From: Variovorax atrisoli 110B
GTDB lineage: Bacteria; Pseudomonadota; Gammaproteobacteria; Burkholderiales; Burkholderiaceae_C
Direction of reading: 5' to 3'
DNA length: 64,000 nt
NCBI RefSeq assembly: GCF_000382045.1
Contig: NZ_KB907451.1
Coordinates: 372,001-436,000, forward strand
Shown: positions 1 to 8,886 of the stretch, in pieces
Layout: each line of letters starts with the position of its first letter
Position numbering within the stretch: the stretch's first letter is position 1
Notes under the pieces: generated by a model
Databases searched by the model: none
Seen by the model: only the letters and a program-made list of their open reading frames with translations
What the model was told of the DNA's origin: nothing
Position numbers and translations under genes: made by a program

Positions 1-1899
1 AGCGGCCCCCTGGCCAGAACGCCGGGCCTGGCCGCCGAGATCGAGCGGCTCGCGCCCTCGCTCGACCATGACGCCACGCTTGCCGCCGCGCTGAGCGGCC
101 GGCGGGTGGCGCTGGGCTACTACTTCACGCGCACCGAGCCGCCGAGCGCGAAGGGACAGCTGCCCGCGGCGCCCCTGCTTCCGGCCGGTGCCTTCCCCCA
201 GGGCGCTGCCTACGCCACGGGCTGGAACGGCTTCGGCGCCAGCCTGCCGGAGCTTGCGAAGGCGGCACCCGTCGCGGGCTTCCTGAACACCCTGGTCGAC
301 ATCAACGGCGACGGCGTCATCCGCAGCGTGCCGCTCATCGCCCGCTACGACGGCGACAAGGCACAGCCGGGCTACTACGAATCGCTGGGGCTTGCGGTGT
401 ACCGGCTCGCGAACGGATCGCCGCCGGTGCAACCCACCTTCGCGCCCGGCGGCGGAAGCACGCCCCAGCTCGAATCGCTGAGGGTGGGGCGGCTGCGCAT
501 CCCGGTCGACGCCACCGGCAGCATGCAGGTGCCGTTCCGCGGCCAGGGCGGTGCGGACGGCGGATCGTTCCGCTACGTGCCCGCCGCCGACGTGCTCGAA
601 GGACGCCTCGCCCCCGGCGAGCTGAAGGACAAGATCGTGCTCGTGGGCGCCACCGCCCCCGGGCTGCAGGACCTGCGCGCCACGCCCGCCGAGGCCGCGT
701 TCCCGGGCGTGGAGGTGCACGCGAACATCGTTTCGGCGCTGCTCGAGCGGCGCCTGCTCAGCGTGCCCGACTACGCCCCTGGCTACGAGGTGCTGCTCGT
801 CGTGCTGACGGGGCTCCTGCTCGCCTTCGGGATGTCGCTGCTGTCCGCGCCGCGCGCCATGCTGCTGGCCGTCGGCGCGATGACGGCGCTGATCGGGATG
901 AACGTATGGCTCTACACGGGCTACAGCCTCGTGCTGCCGCTCGGCTCGGCGCTGGCGATGGCGGCCCTGGCGTTCGCGTTCAACATGAGCTGGGGCTACT
1001 TCTTCGAGTCGCGCGCCCGGCGCGGCCTCGTGCGGCTCTTCGGCACCTACGTGCCGCCCCAACTCGTCGACGAGATGATGGCGCAGCCCGACCGCTACAG
1101 CATGCGCGCCGAGAGCAAGCCCATGACCGTGATGTTCTGCGACATGCGCGACTTCACGCGCCTGTCGGAGCAGATGGCGCCGGCCGAGCTGCAGGGCTTT
1201 CTCAACACCGTCTTCAGCCGGCTCACCGACGTGATCAGCGCCCACCGCGGCACCGTCGACAAGTACATGGGCGACTGCGTCATGGCCTTCTGGGGCGCAC
1301 CCGTCGACACGCCGGACCACGCAACGCTCGCCGTGCGCGCCGCGCTCGACATGGCCGAAGCCGTGCACGACATCAACCGCATCCATCGGGCGAGCGGCCG
1401 GCCCGAGATCAGCGTGGGCATCGGCATCAACAGCGGGGTGATGAGCGTGGGCGACATGGGCTCGGCGGCGCGCCGCAGCTACACGGTGGTCGGCGATGCG
1501 GTCAACCTCGCATCGCGCCTCGAGGGCCTGAGCGGGCACTACGGCGTCGAAGTGGTCGCCAGCGGCGCAACGCGCGAACTCGCGCCGGGCTTCGTCTGGC
1601 AGGAGCTCGACAGCGTGCGGGTCAAGGGCAAAGCACAAGCCGTTTCCGTTTTTACGCCCCTCGCCGCGGGCACCCCCGAGGCGCTGCAGCAGGCGCAGCA
1701 GATGCTGGAACGATGGAGCGAAGTCCTCGCCGCATATCGCCGGCAGGACTGGGCCATGGGCCGAAACTTGCTGGCGCCCCTGCTCGCCGCGGATGCGAAA
1801 AAAGTCCTTTACCAGCTCTACGCCCAGCGTTTAGCCTCGATGGCGTTGCGACCGCAAGACCCGAACTGGGACGGCGCAACCCGGTTCGAGACCAAATGA
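1..1899 (+). CDS. CHASE2-domain adenylate cyclase, 5' partial
   Basis: Class III nucleotidyl cyclase that would make cAMP from ATP at the inner membrane in response to an extracytoplasmic signal. The frame is open from base 1, so the N-terminus lies outside the window; a GTG at 106 is only an internal codon. Counting from base 1, residues 1-255 resemble a CHASE2 sensor domain, 260-330 hold hydrophobic membrane segments, and about 370-550 form the cyclase domain. Metal-binding Asp are seen in FCDMRDFTRL (D381) and MGDCVMAFWGAP (D425). The pair K421 and D499 (in VVGDAVNLASRLE) favours ATP over GTP, and the N502/R506 transition-state residues are present. The phosphodiesterase gene follows 29 bases later, so synthesis and breakdown of the messenger are encoded together. 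Family assignment is firm; ATP specificity is inferred. Confidence 0.93.
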   Translation, partial: SGPLARTPGLAAEIERLAPSLDHDATLAAALSGRRVALGYYFTRTEPPSAKGQLPAAPLLPAGAFPQGAAYATGWNGFGASLPELAKAAPVAGFLNTLVDINGDGVIRSVPLIARYDGDKAQPGYYESLGLAVYRLANGSPPVQPTFAPGGGSTPQLESLRVGRLRIPVDATGSMQVPFRGQGGADGGSFRYVPAADVLEGRLAPGELKDKIVLVGATAPGLQDLRATPAEAAFPGVEVHANIVSALLERRLLSVPDYAPGYEVLLVVLTGLLLAFGMSLLSAPRAMLLAVGAMTALIGMNVWLYTGYSLVLPLGSALAMAALAFAFNMSWGYFFESRARRGLVRLFGTYVPPQLVDEMMAQPDRYSMRAESKPMTVMFCDMRDFTRLSEQMAPAELQGFLNTVFSRLTDVISAHRGTVDKYMGDCVMAFWGAPVDTPDHATLAVRAALDMAEAVHDINRIHRASGRPEISVGIGINSGVMSVGDMGSAARRSYTVVGDAVNLASRLEGLSGHYGVEVVASGATRELAPGFVWQELDSVRVKGKAQAVSVFTPLAAGTPEALQQAQQMLERWSEVLAAYRRQDWAMGRNLLAPLLAADAKKVLYQLYAQRLASMALRPQDPNWDGATRFETK

Positions 1900-1928
1900 C
1901 GACAGACGCATCAAAGGGGTCTTTCACA

Positions 1929-2732
1929 ATGCAGGTTCGTGTGCTGGGTTGCTCGGGCGCCATCGCCAAAGACTGCCGCACCACCTCGTTCCTGGTCGAC
2001 ACGGACCTGCTCGTCGATGCGGGCACGGGCGTCGGAGACCTCACGCTCGACGAGATGGTCGGCATCGACGACGTCGTGCTCACGCACAGCCACCTCGACC
2101 ACATCGCCGCACTCCCCCTGATGGTCGACGCCGTCGGCGGCCGTCGCTCGCAGCCGCTGCGCGTGCATGCGCTCAGGGACACCATCGACGCGCTGCGCGT
2201 TCACATCTTCAACAACGTCATCTGGCCCGACTTCGAGAGCATTCCCAGCCCGCAGGCGCCGTTCGTGAGCTTCCATGACATCGCCGTGGGCCAGCAGCTG
2301 CCGCTGGGCAGCCGCGAGCCCAAGGTGGTCGAGGTGCTGCCCGCAGTCCATACCGTGCCGGCCTGCGGCTTCGCCGTGCGGCCGGCCGAGCGAAGCGCCC
2401 ATTGGGTGTTCAGCGGCGACACCGAGCGCAACGCGCCCTTCTGGGAACGCGTGAACGAACTCGACGTGGCGATGCTGGTCATCGAAACCGCATTCAGCAG
2501 CCGCGAGCAGGCGCTGGCGGAGCGCAGCCTGCACCTGTCGCCCCCGCTTCTGGCGAGCGAACTGGCCCATATTGCGCCGGGCAGGCAGTACCCGATCTAC
2601 ATCACCCACACCAAGCCCGCCGAAACCGACGAGATCATGAGCCAGATCGAAGCCCTGGTGGTCGAGCAGGCGGCAGGCATGGCGCAACGGGACATTCGCT
2701 GGCTGAAGGTGGATGGCGTCCTGACTTTCTGA
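1929..2732 (+). CDS. metallo-beta-lactamase-fold 3',5'-cyclic-nucleotide phosphodiesterase
   Basis: Predicted class II cyclic-nucleotide phosphodiesterase of 267 residues that hydrolyses cAMP/cGMP to the 5'-nucleotide. The zinc-binding signature HSHLDH lies in TLTHSHLDHIAALP-like context (VVLTHSHLDHIAALPLM), with further ligands in the AVHTVPACGF and FSGDTERNAPFW regions and the ITHTKP motif near the C-terminus. The start at 1929 was chosen because an AAAGGGG ribosome site lies about 10 bases upstream and the protein then begins MQVRVLGCSGA, typical of the family. An in-frame ATG at 1896, overlapping the cyclase stop as ATGA, would add 11 residues. Pairing with the upstream cyclase suggests a local cAMP control module, possibly linked to the pilus genes that follow. 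Another metallo-hydrolase activity is possible. Confidence 0.85.
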   Translation: MQVRVLGCSGAIAKDCRTTSFLVDTDLLVDAGTGVGDLTLDEMVGIDDVVLTHSHLDHIAALPLMVDAVGGRRSQPLRVHALRDTIDALRVHIFNNVIWPDFESIPSPQAPFVSFHDIAVGQQLPLGSREPKVVEVLPAVHTVPACGFAVRPAERSAHWVFSGDTERNAPFWERVNELDVAMLVIETAFSSREQALAERSLHLSPPLLASELAHIAPGRQYPIYITHTKPAETDEIMSQIEALVVEQAAGMAQRDIRWLKVDGVLTF

Positions 2733-2866
2733 CCACCGGTCAGTGACGCGTTGGCATGACAAATTTGTCACCACGTGTAGCATCTTGAGGCAAGTTGTGT
2801 CACATGGTGTAACTCCAATGTGGTCAGAGGTGACACGTCCGGTACGGGAAAGGGCCCCTTGGCGGG

Positions 2867-2881
2867 TGGCACAGATGCTGC
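2867..2881 (+). promoter_or_regulatory. sigma-54 (-24/-12) promoter of pilA
   Basis: TGGCAC at 2867-2872, five bases, then CTGC at 2878-2881. This matches the sigma-54 pattern TGGCAC-N5-TTGC at all but one base, with the invariant GG and GC correctly spaced. Transcription would start near 2893, giving a leader of about 50 bases before pilA. Many major pilin genes are driven by RpoN with the PilS/PilR system; that regulation is inferred here. Confidence 0.7.
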
Positions 2882-2945
2882 GGAAGGTACCTCGCTCCGG
2901 GCAGGTTCCCGGGCGTAACAACCAACCTACCTGGAGTTAGTTCAA

Positions 2946-3455
2946 ATGAACCGTCGTACTCTCGCCCGCCGCGCTCAGGCCGGCTTTACCCTTATCGAAC
3001 TGATGATCGTTGTGGCGATCATTGGTATCTTGGCTGCTATTGCGATTCCGCAGTACCAGACCTATGTCGCGAAGTCGCAGGTGGCTCGTGCTATGGGTGA
3101 AACCAGCAGCTTGAAGACCAATGTTGAAACTTGTCTTCTCGAAGGCCGTAACGTTCCGAATTCGAATATTCCTGCAGCCACTCAGCAAGCAGCGACGGAT
3201 TGCAATCTCCAAGCTACAGCTTCTTCCATTTTGACCGGCGCCGCTCAAGGCAATGGCAGTGCCGCTCCCACGGGCACCGGTTATCCAATCGTTACTTTTG
3301 GAACCCCTTCTACGATCGTCGCTACTTTCGGCAGCGGTGCTGCTACCGCTCTTACGACGAACGGCTCGAACACCCTGACTTGGTCGCGTGATGCTGATGG
3401 CACGTGGACTTGCGCCTCGACGGTGAACGATAAGTACCGCGCCAAGGGGTGCTGA
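2946..3455 (+). CDS. pilA: type IV major pilin PilA
   Basis: Prepilin of 169 residues that polymerises into the type IV pilus fibre. A 13-residue leader [13 protein letters not shown] ends in Gly before [20 protein letters not shown], so prepilin peptidase PilD would cut after G13 and methylate Phe. Glu5 of the mature protein is present. A C-terminal disulfide loop is suggested by the two Cys in the tail ([15 protein letters not shown]). The middle of the protein is rich in Ser, Thr, Gly and Ala. Base use is visibly less GC-rich than in neighbouring genes, as often seen for highly expressed or exchanged pilin genes. The start has GGAG about 10 bases upstream. Its own sigma-54 promoter and terminator make it a single-gene unit. 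Major-pilin status is inferred from these and from the canonical N-terminus. Confidence 0.95.
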   Translation: MNRRTLARRAQAGFTLIELMIVVAIIGILAAIAIPQYQTYVAKSQVARAMGETSSLKTNVETCLLEGRNVPNSNIPAATQQAATDCNLQATASSILTGAAQGNGSAAPTGTGYPIVTFGTPSTIVATFGSGAATALTTNGSNTLTWSRDADGTWTCASTVNDKYRAKGC

Positions 3456-3473
3456 TTCATCTGCCCACAAGCG

Positions 3474-3496
3474 AGGCCGCCTTCGGGCGGCCTTTT
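3474..3496 (+). terminator. Rho-independent terminator of pilA
   Basis: A perfect 8-bp stem AGGCCGCC/GGCGGCCT with a TTCG loop is followed by a T run, 19 bases after the pilA stop codon. Confidence 0.9.
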
Positions 3497-3944
3497 CATT
3501 GGTGGAAAGTATGCTGGATCGGCATTGGTTTATCTGTGATCGCTGCCGTTATCAACAAGGTATTTGTAGCGCTCTCGCAGCCCTAATATCAGACTATGTA
3601 TTGTTCAGTGCGTAATGAAAGAGGTTGGAGCCATCTAGATATGTACTTGCTGCATGCGAAGGTCGAGGATCGGAGATCCGGCTGCTCCCGGTAAATGCGA
3701 TCGTGATGGCTACATATTAGGCTTGCGGCTACGCAGCCCCCTTGATCGCCGCAATCTGGTCAATGCTCGGGACTAGTGTTTCGCCAACGATCTTGCCTAC
3801 CCGTCATTCCACCAACGATCGTGGCGACTTTCGGACACCTTGCTGGGGTCCTTAAAGTAATCCGGTCCGGCACTATTGCATAGACGCGCGACCTGAACGA
3901 CTCTCGGGCCTGTAAAACGTCATCGAAAGGCCCATATCGGCACC

Positions 3945-4100
3945 ATGCGCACGAGTTCAAGATTCAGCCGTGCCGGGATATCCGCAGTGGCGTCGTCGGT
4001 CAGCATGATGCGGGCAAAAAGTACATTGTCGACCAATCTATTTCAGCTGTGGCTGGCTCACCAGCGGGGTGGGTTGAGCACCGAGAAGGCGGAAGCATCG
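3945..4100 (+). pseudogene. possible IS66-type orfA remnant
   Basis: Read with a frameshift, this stretch gives HHAHEFKIQ followed by SRAGISAVASSV and TNLFQLWLAHQRGG. This loosely follows the IS66 OrfA pattern of a His-rich start, EFK, a helix-turn-helix with SVAAVA, and NANL-W. There is no full-length frame. The resemblance is from memory of the family and is weak. Confidence 0.3.
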
Positions 4101-4287
4101 GGTATCGCGGAGCAAGAAGCTAGGCTCGCCACTCGAGCCCGAGGTGGCAACCTGCTATGGAAATAGGCTTTACCAAAAGCCGGGCCTGTGTGTGGCGAGC
4201 GACCAACGAGTGCTGATCGATCGCCACTGATCGAAACCTACACAATCCGACAGCGGTGTGAGTGACCGAGCTTGTACCTAGCACCGT

Positions 4288-4553
4288 ATGTGCGTTGTAG
4301 GGAACGGGTTGGGCGTGTCGATGAGTTCGCCCCGGCAACCCGTACCAAAAATGTGCAGGCCGAGAGCCTCACAAAAACGCTCAAGGTCGAGGCCATCTAT
4401 AAAGGCGGCTATGAAACATCTTCGCCGATGTCGCGGCTCGAGTCCGAGATTCCTGGAGAGATCTACAACGCCAAACGCCTGCAATCTGCGCTTGGCTATC
4501 GGTCACTGCACGAATTTGAAATTTGCCCGGTCCAGCAAGCGGCTTTAATCTGA
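4288..4553 (+). pseudogene. IS3-family transposase (OrfB) C-terminal remnant
   Basis: The frame ending at 4553 encodes QAESLTKTLKVEAIYKGGYE, then EIYNAKRLQSALGYRSLHEFE. This is the typical C-terminal end of the IS3-family integrase core (AESF-KTLK-E, YN--R-H-ALGY--P-EFE). Upstream of about 4345 the similarity continues in another frame (VSMSSPRQPVPK, matching SMSRKGNPYDN), so a frameshift has broken the gene. The N-terminal two thirds, including the first catalytic Asp, are missing. The bases after the stop (to about 4600) may hold the old right end of the element. Confidence 0.75.
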
Positions 4554-4708
4554 ATTTCCGGTGGTCCAGCCTCAGGGACTCATTCCTATCGGCTGCTGAA
4601 AGTTCAATGGCACTCCGGGCGCTGGCAAGCAGCGATCCTCTAGAGAGATTTTTGCTGTCTCTACGCGAAGCTGCCGGATGAACGGTTTCTCGGCAAAGCG
4701 ACTACCGC

Positions 4709-7700
4709 TCAATCAATCGTCGGCACCTCCCGCCAATTCAACAGACGCAGCCCCGTCCCCTTGCCGAAGTCGATCGGCGGCTGATTCACTTCACCCCTCA
4801 CATTGCCCGCGATGCCCTGCATCCGGCCATTGTTGTTGATGATCTGGATGTCGGTGATCGCACTGGTGTAGCCGACATAGGCAGCTCCTGTCGTCAGCGC
4901 CGTCGTGCCAGACCCATAGTTCACCGCATAAATCCGGCTCTGTCCCGAAGGGCTGCATGCGTCGCCGGTCGTCATCAGGCTGGAGAACACCACGACGCCG
5001 TTGAAAGACGTGGCACCGAGCGTCACGCGCCATGTGGTTCCCGACGTTGCGTCGCTACCCAGATCGAGGTACCAGCCCAGCTTCGTTCCCAGGCTGAACA
5101 CCGTTTTGCCCGTGAGGTTGTCCTCGATCAGGGCGGCCAGGTCGTTGCGCGTGATCGCAGCGGTTCTGCCGCTGTCGAAGCCTGTGGCTGTGCCGTCGAT
5201 GATGGCGTAGAACGATTGGCCTGCCTTCGAATTGATGTCCACGGTGTCGAGCAGCTGACCGGTGCCGAAGAGCACGTAGCGCTTCTTGCTCTTGGGGTCG
5301 ATCTCCACCAGCGGCTGCGTCGTGATCGGCTGGGCGCCGCTGGCATCGGCCAAGGTGGCCAGCTTCAGGGGGGCGGGGTAGGCCGCAGTGCTGCCCTTCG
5401 CTGCTGTCACGTCGAAACGCCAGAGTTGCCCGTTCAAGTCTCCTGCGTAGAGCGCATCGGCGGTGCCATCCGTGAAGTCGGTGATGTAGGCGGTCAGCTG
5501 TGCCAGGCCCGCCGCCGAGGTGCCGGTCTGCACCTTCTCGAGCAGTGCGCCGGTCTTGGGGTTGACGAAGTACACATAGCCGAACCCGTCGGCGTTGTTG
5601 TAGCCGGAAGTGAAGACCACGACCCATCCGTACTTCTTGGTCTTCAACACCACCGGCGTGCCGAAGCTGTAGCCCAGCGTGTTGCCCACGCCAGTGGTTG
5701 CGTTGGAAAACTCCCAGAGAACCTTGGACTTGATGTTGTCCTCGCTCGTCATGCTCGCGGGATCGGTGATGTCGATGGCATAGAAGCCTTTGCCGCCCTT
5801 TCCGAGACCGCCGATCAGAACGGTGTGCCAATCCGAGTTGTTGCCTGTTGGCGTCGTGGTGAAGACGCCGCCGGCGGTATTGAAGTCGATGTCGAAGGCC
5901 TTGGGCGACGCGTCGACGTAGTAGTGGTGCTGGTAGTCGGGGTTGCCGAGTTGACGCAGGCCATCGAGCGTGGGTGTAGCCGGACTGCTGGGGCCCGAGA
6001 ACAGAATGCTCGGCACATAGGCGAACAACTCGTTGCCCGCGCCTGTTCCGGTCAGGGCGCCATTGAACGCGTGCAGCATGCCGTCGTTGGCACCCGCGTA
6101 GACGATGGTCGGACGCGAGGCGTAGTCGGTCTTGAACTTCGCATAGCCCGGGTTGACCGTATTCGAGAACTGACTCGAAGGTGGACCGACTGGCGTGACC
6201 TTCGCGTTCACGATGTCGCCGAGGAGCAGCGCGCGACGGCGGTAGGGCTTGGTGTCGTCAGTGGTCGTCTTCTCCTTGCTTCGATCGCCGCGCAGGTAGT
6301 TCAGGAAGTCGCCGCTGTCGTCGCCCGTCGCCCAAGGCGTGTCGAGGGCGGTGGATTGCGCCGCAGTCAGGTTGGCCTTGCGGAAGGGCACGCCCGCGGT
6401 GCCGCTCCAAGTGAGCACCCGGCGCGCGGTATCCCAGCCGGTGCCGGCCAGCTGGCTTTCCAGAGTGCTCGAGCTGTTCCACATCTCCGTGAGCGTCGGT
6501 ACGCCGTTGGGGAACGTGAGCTGGCTGCCAGAAAGCACGCCCGTCCACCCGTTCGAGTCGTACTGCGACGCGTAAGACGCCGCGCCTGCGGCCGATACCT
6601 GCGGGCTCGACAGCGAGAACGACGTGGTGAACGACTTGATCGCGTTGGCGATGCTCGCAAAGGCCTTGGTCAAGCCGTCCACCATCGAGTCGGGCCGTCC
6701 GGCCGTGAAGTAGTTGTCCGGCCTCGGCTGGGTGGTGCCGCCGTTGCGGTTGTCGGTAAGCATGTCGCCGCTCGTGGACCACCATGTCTGCGGAATGGTG
6801 TCGCTGAAGGTGTACGGGTCGAACGTGCTTTGCATGTTGGTGGGAATCTTGAGACCACCGAACTTCGCAGCCAGGTAGAACTGATTGTTCGCCTGGAATG
6901 CCTGTTCGAGCACGTCGACCCAGTAAGTCTGAACGGTCTGCTTGCCGATAGTGCTCGGCGTCTTCGGGTCGTCAGGCCGGATGTCCTTGGTGTTCGCGTC
7001 GTAGGCGAGGCCAGCCATGAGTGCCGAGTTGTTGCTGCAGCAGCCGTTCGAGATGTTGGTGCGCGTGCCCAGATCGTTTCCCATCCCTTGCAGTTGGCCG
7101 ACCTTGTTCGTTGCCGTGACCGCATTGACAGTAGTGTCTGCAGTGACTTTCGCCGGCATTGCTGGTTCGTTGGCTGTGTTCGTATTGCCCGGAACGTTTT
7201 TGTCGGCGTGGGTGTAGATGTCGCCGATGCCCAGGACGAAGTTGCGCTGGCACGAATACTGGATCGGATCGTCCCAATTCGTGATGACTGGAAACCCGTC
7301 CAGGCGTTTTGCAATGGTGGCTGTGTCGGTAGTGTTTAGGTTGCTCCATTCCGGCACGTTGCCCAGGTTGCGGTAGTAGCGAAGCGCCGCGTAGTAGAGC
7401 TCGCTCACTGGGTCGTTCGACTTGTAACTGCCAGGAATGAGCTGACCGAACTTGTTGAGGTAATTGATCACGCCGCTATCGGCAATGGTCACGGTTTTGG
7501 TGCTCGTTGCAGTGGCATCTTTCGGGTCGGGGTTCTGAATGAACACGCCCGTGTTTTCATCCCATTCCTTGTTTGCATTCGTGGTATCCGGAAATCCGGG
7601 TACCGGCTGCATCGGGCCCACGAACTTCTGCCGCGCGCGCATCACGCCGCCATCGCGGCCGTTGCCATCTTCGTTGAGGTAACCGAACGCGCTGAAGCGC

Positions 7701-8869
7701 ATGCGCCGCGCGTATTGCTGGATCAGGCCCTCGGGCTTCCAGTTATTGCCGTATTGGACGCAGTTGCTTTCGACGCCGCCGGGAGCGGCAGGATTGCAAA
7801 CCCTGTTGCGCATCGTGTAGTCGTTGGTGACCGCCCCGCCGATATCGCTGGTAAAGGTGCTGAAGTCCTTATCTTTGGGCTTCTTCCACAAGAACTGCAT
7901 CACCGCGCCGCCGGCGTTCTCGTAGTACTCGATCTTGACGTCGAAGCTTTGACCTGCGGTCAGGGAAACCGTGGCGTCGTAGTTGGTGGCGCCCTGATCG
8001 ATCCATTTGTCGACGACCAACTGGCCGGAAATCCACAGGCGCACGCCATCGTCGGCCCGCACGCGGAACGTATAGCTGCCTGCGGAGGGCGCAGTGAAAG
8101 TACCCGTGAAACGCGCCGCGAAGTTGTCTGCGCCGACGCCGGTCACCGGCGCGCCGTTGCCCCAATCGTGATCTACGGTGTCTTGGGCCACGGTGACGGT
8201 TGGCGTGCCGGTCAGCGTCTTGTTGGCGTTGTTGTAGTACTCGCCCTTCAGTGACGCGCCGGATGCCGTGATGCGCATCGCGTACTTGCGGCCGTTGACC
8301 GAGATTCCGAGGCTCGTCGAGGTGCTGAATGGCGTGGCACCCGGGATCTCCGCTGCAGGGAGATTGCGGTCGTCGAACAGGCCTTGCCCCGCGTGATAGC
8401 CTTTTTCCAGGATGGTGTCGGTCGTCGTGTCCACCACGCGCCTGCCACCCGTCATGGCCCATCGGAACGGATCGATGGTTGCAGTGGCTGCCCAGTTCAG
8501 GAAGTTGCCGCTCCACTTGGTGCCGTCGCACTTGTGATTGGTGGCGACGGCTGTCGGGTTGAAGAAGCTCTTGTCGCCCGTGTTGGTTTCGTTGGCTGTA
8601 GTGTCCACAACGTACGAATAGCACTTGTTGGGGTCGAAGTAGCCGAGAAAGGTGCTGGTGCTGGCATATGCCGCGGTGTGCGCCGTGCGAGAGGCCGTCG
8701 GCCATTCCACAGACAGCGTCAGCGCCAGGTTGCCGGGCACGTTCGAGGTAGCGAAGACAGGCTGGTCGGCGAGGCTGGCTGCGTCGGCTGGCGTGTGAAT
8801 GCCGAACAGTGCGCCGGCCAGCGCAACCGCGCCGGCCACGCGCGTGGCAAGGATCGAGATGTTGTTCAT
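4709..8869 (-). CDS. pilY1: PilY1/PilC-family pilus tip adhesin with PA14 domain
   Basis: Secreted type IV pilus tip and assembly protein of 1386 residues. A signal peptide covers residues 1-30 (cleavage near TPADA-AS). An N-terminal region has GYFDPNKCYSY and WSGNFLNWA, both usual in PilC/PilY1. A PA14-like beta-barrel spans about 205-340 (GEYYNN; FRVRADDGVRLWISGQ; KIEYYENAGGAVMQFLWKKP). A PilC-type middle follows, and a C-terminal beta-propeller covers about 800-1386. The propeller calcium loop is degenerate: TDFTDGTAD at 1130-1138 keeps Asp at positions 5 and 9 only. The start at 8869 was preferred to upstream codons because it gives a signal peptide and avoids overlap with pilX. It is last in the left minor-pilin operon. 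PA14 domains often bind sugars, so this tip may recognise a glycan; that is inference. Confidence 0.93.
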   Translation of the reverse strand: MNNISILATRVAGAVALAGALFGIHTPADAASLADQPVFATSNVPGNLALTLSVEWPTASRTAHTAAYASTSTFLGYFDPNKCYSYVVDTTANETNTGDKSFFNPTAVATNHKCDGTKWSGNFLNWAATATIDPFRWAMTGGRRVVDTTTDTILEKGYHAGQGLFDDRNLPAAEIPGATPFSTSTSLGISVNGRKYAMRITASGASLKGEYYNNANKTLTGTPTVTVAQDTVDHDWGNGAPVTGVGADNFAARFTGTFTAPSAGSYTFRVRADDGVRLWISGQLVVDKWIDQGATNYDATVSLTAGQSFDVKIEYYENAGGAVMQFLWKKPKDKDFSTFTSDIGGAVTNDYTMRNRVCNPAAPGGVESNCVQYGNNWKPEGLIQQYARRMRFSAFGYLNEDGNGRDGGVMRARQKFVGPMQPVPGFPDTTNANKEWDENTGVFIQNPDPKDATATSTKTVTIADSGVINYLNKFGQLIPGSYKSNDPVSELYYAALRYYRNLGNVPEWSNLNTTDTATIAKRLDGFPVITNWDDPIQYSCQRNFVLGIGDIYTHADKNVPGNTNTANEPAMPAKVTADTTVNAVTATNKVGQLQGMGNDLGTRTNISNGCCSNNSALMAGLAYDANTKDIRPDDPKTPSTIGKQTVQTYWVDVLEQAFQANNQFYLAAKFGGLKIPTNMQSTFDPYTFSDTIPQTWWSTSGDMLTDNRNGGTTQPRPDNYFTAGRPDSMVDGLTKAFASIANAIKSFTTSFSLSSPQVSAAGAASYASQYDSNGWTGVLSGSQLTFPNGVPTLTEMWNSSSTLESQLAGTGWDTARRVLTWSGTAGVPFRKANLTAAQSTALDTPWATGDDSGDFLNYLRGDRSKEKTTTDDTKPYRRRALLLGDIVNAKVTPVGPPSSQFSNTVNPGYAKFKTDYASRPTIVYAGANDGMLHAFNGALTGTGAGNELFAYVPSILFSGPSSPATPTLDGLRQLGNPDYQHHYYVDASPKAFDIDFNTAGGVFTTTPTGNNSDWHTVLIGGLGKGGKGFYAIDITDPASMTSEDNIKSKVLWEFSNATTGVGNTLGYSFGTPVVLKTKKYGWVVVFTSGYNNADGFGYVYFVNPKTGALLEKVQTGTSAAGLAQLTAYITDFTDGTADALYAGDLNGQLWRFDVTAAKGSTAAYPAPLKLATLADASGAQPITTQPLVEIDPKSKKRYVLFGTGQLLDTVDINSKAGQSFYAIIDGTATGFDSGRTAAITRNDLAALIEDNLTGKTVFSLGTKLGWYLDLGSDATSGTTWRVTLGATSFNGVVVFSSLMTTGDACSPSGQSRIYAVNYGSGTTALTTGAAYVGYTSAITDIQIINNNGRMQGIAGNVRGEVNQPPIDFGKGTGLRLLNWREVPTID

Positions 8870-8886
8870 GGTTCTTTCGCGATGCG

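Larger units (their letters stand above)
3497..4708. other. 1.2-kb gene-free region with insertion-sequence debris
   Basis: No intact gene is visible between the pilA terminator and the end of the convergent pilY1 gene. Base composition is more AT-rich than the flanks. Short open frames do not look like complete proteins. One stretch encodes an IS3-type transposase C-terminus with a frameshift, and another weakly resembles an IS66 OrfA. About 90 bases after the terminator, one frame encodes a hydrophobic peptide (WIGIGLSVIAAVINKVF) without a start codon, possibly the stub of a lost membrane protein. Confidence 0.6.

Noticed and set aside
4272..4553. Reading the 93-codon frame as an intact small gene
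   Set aside because: Its C-terminal half is clearly the end of an IS3 transposase, and the similarity continues upstream only in another frame, so it is a broken remnant.
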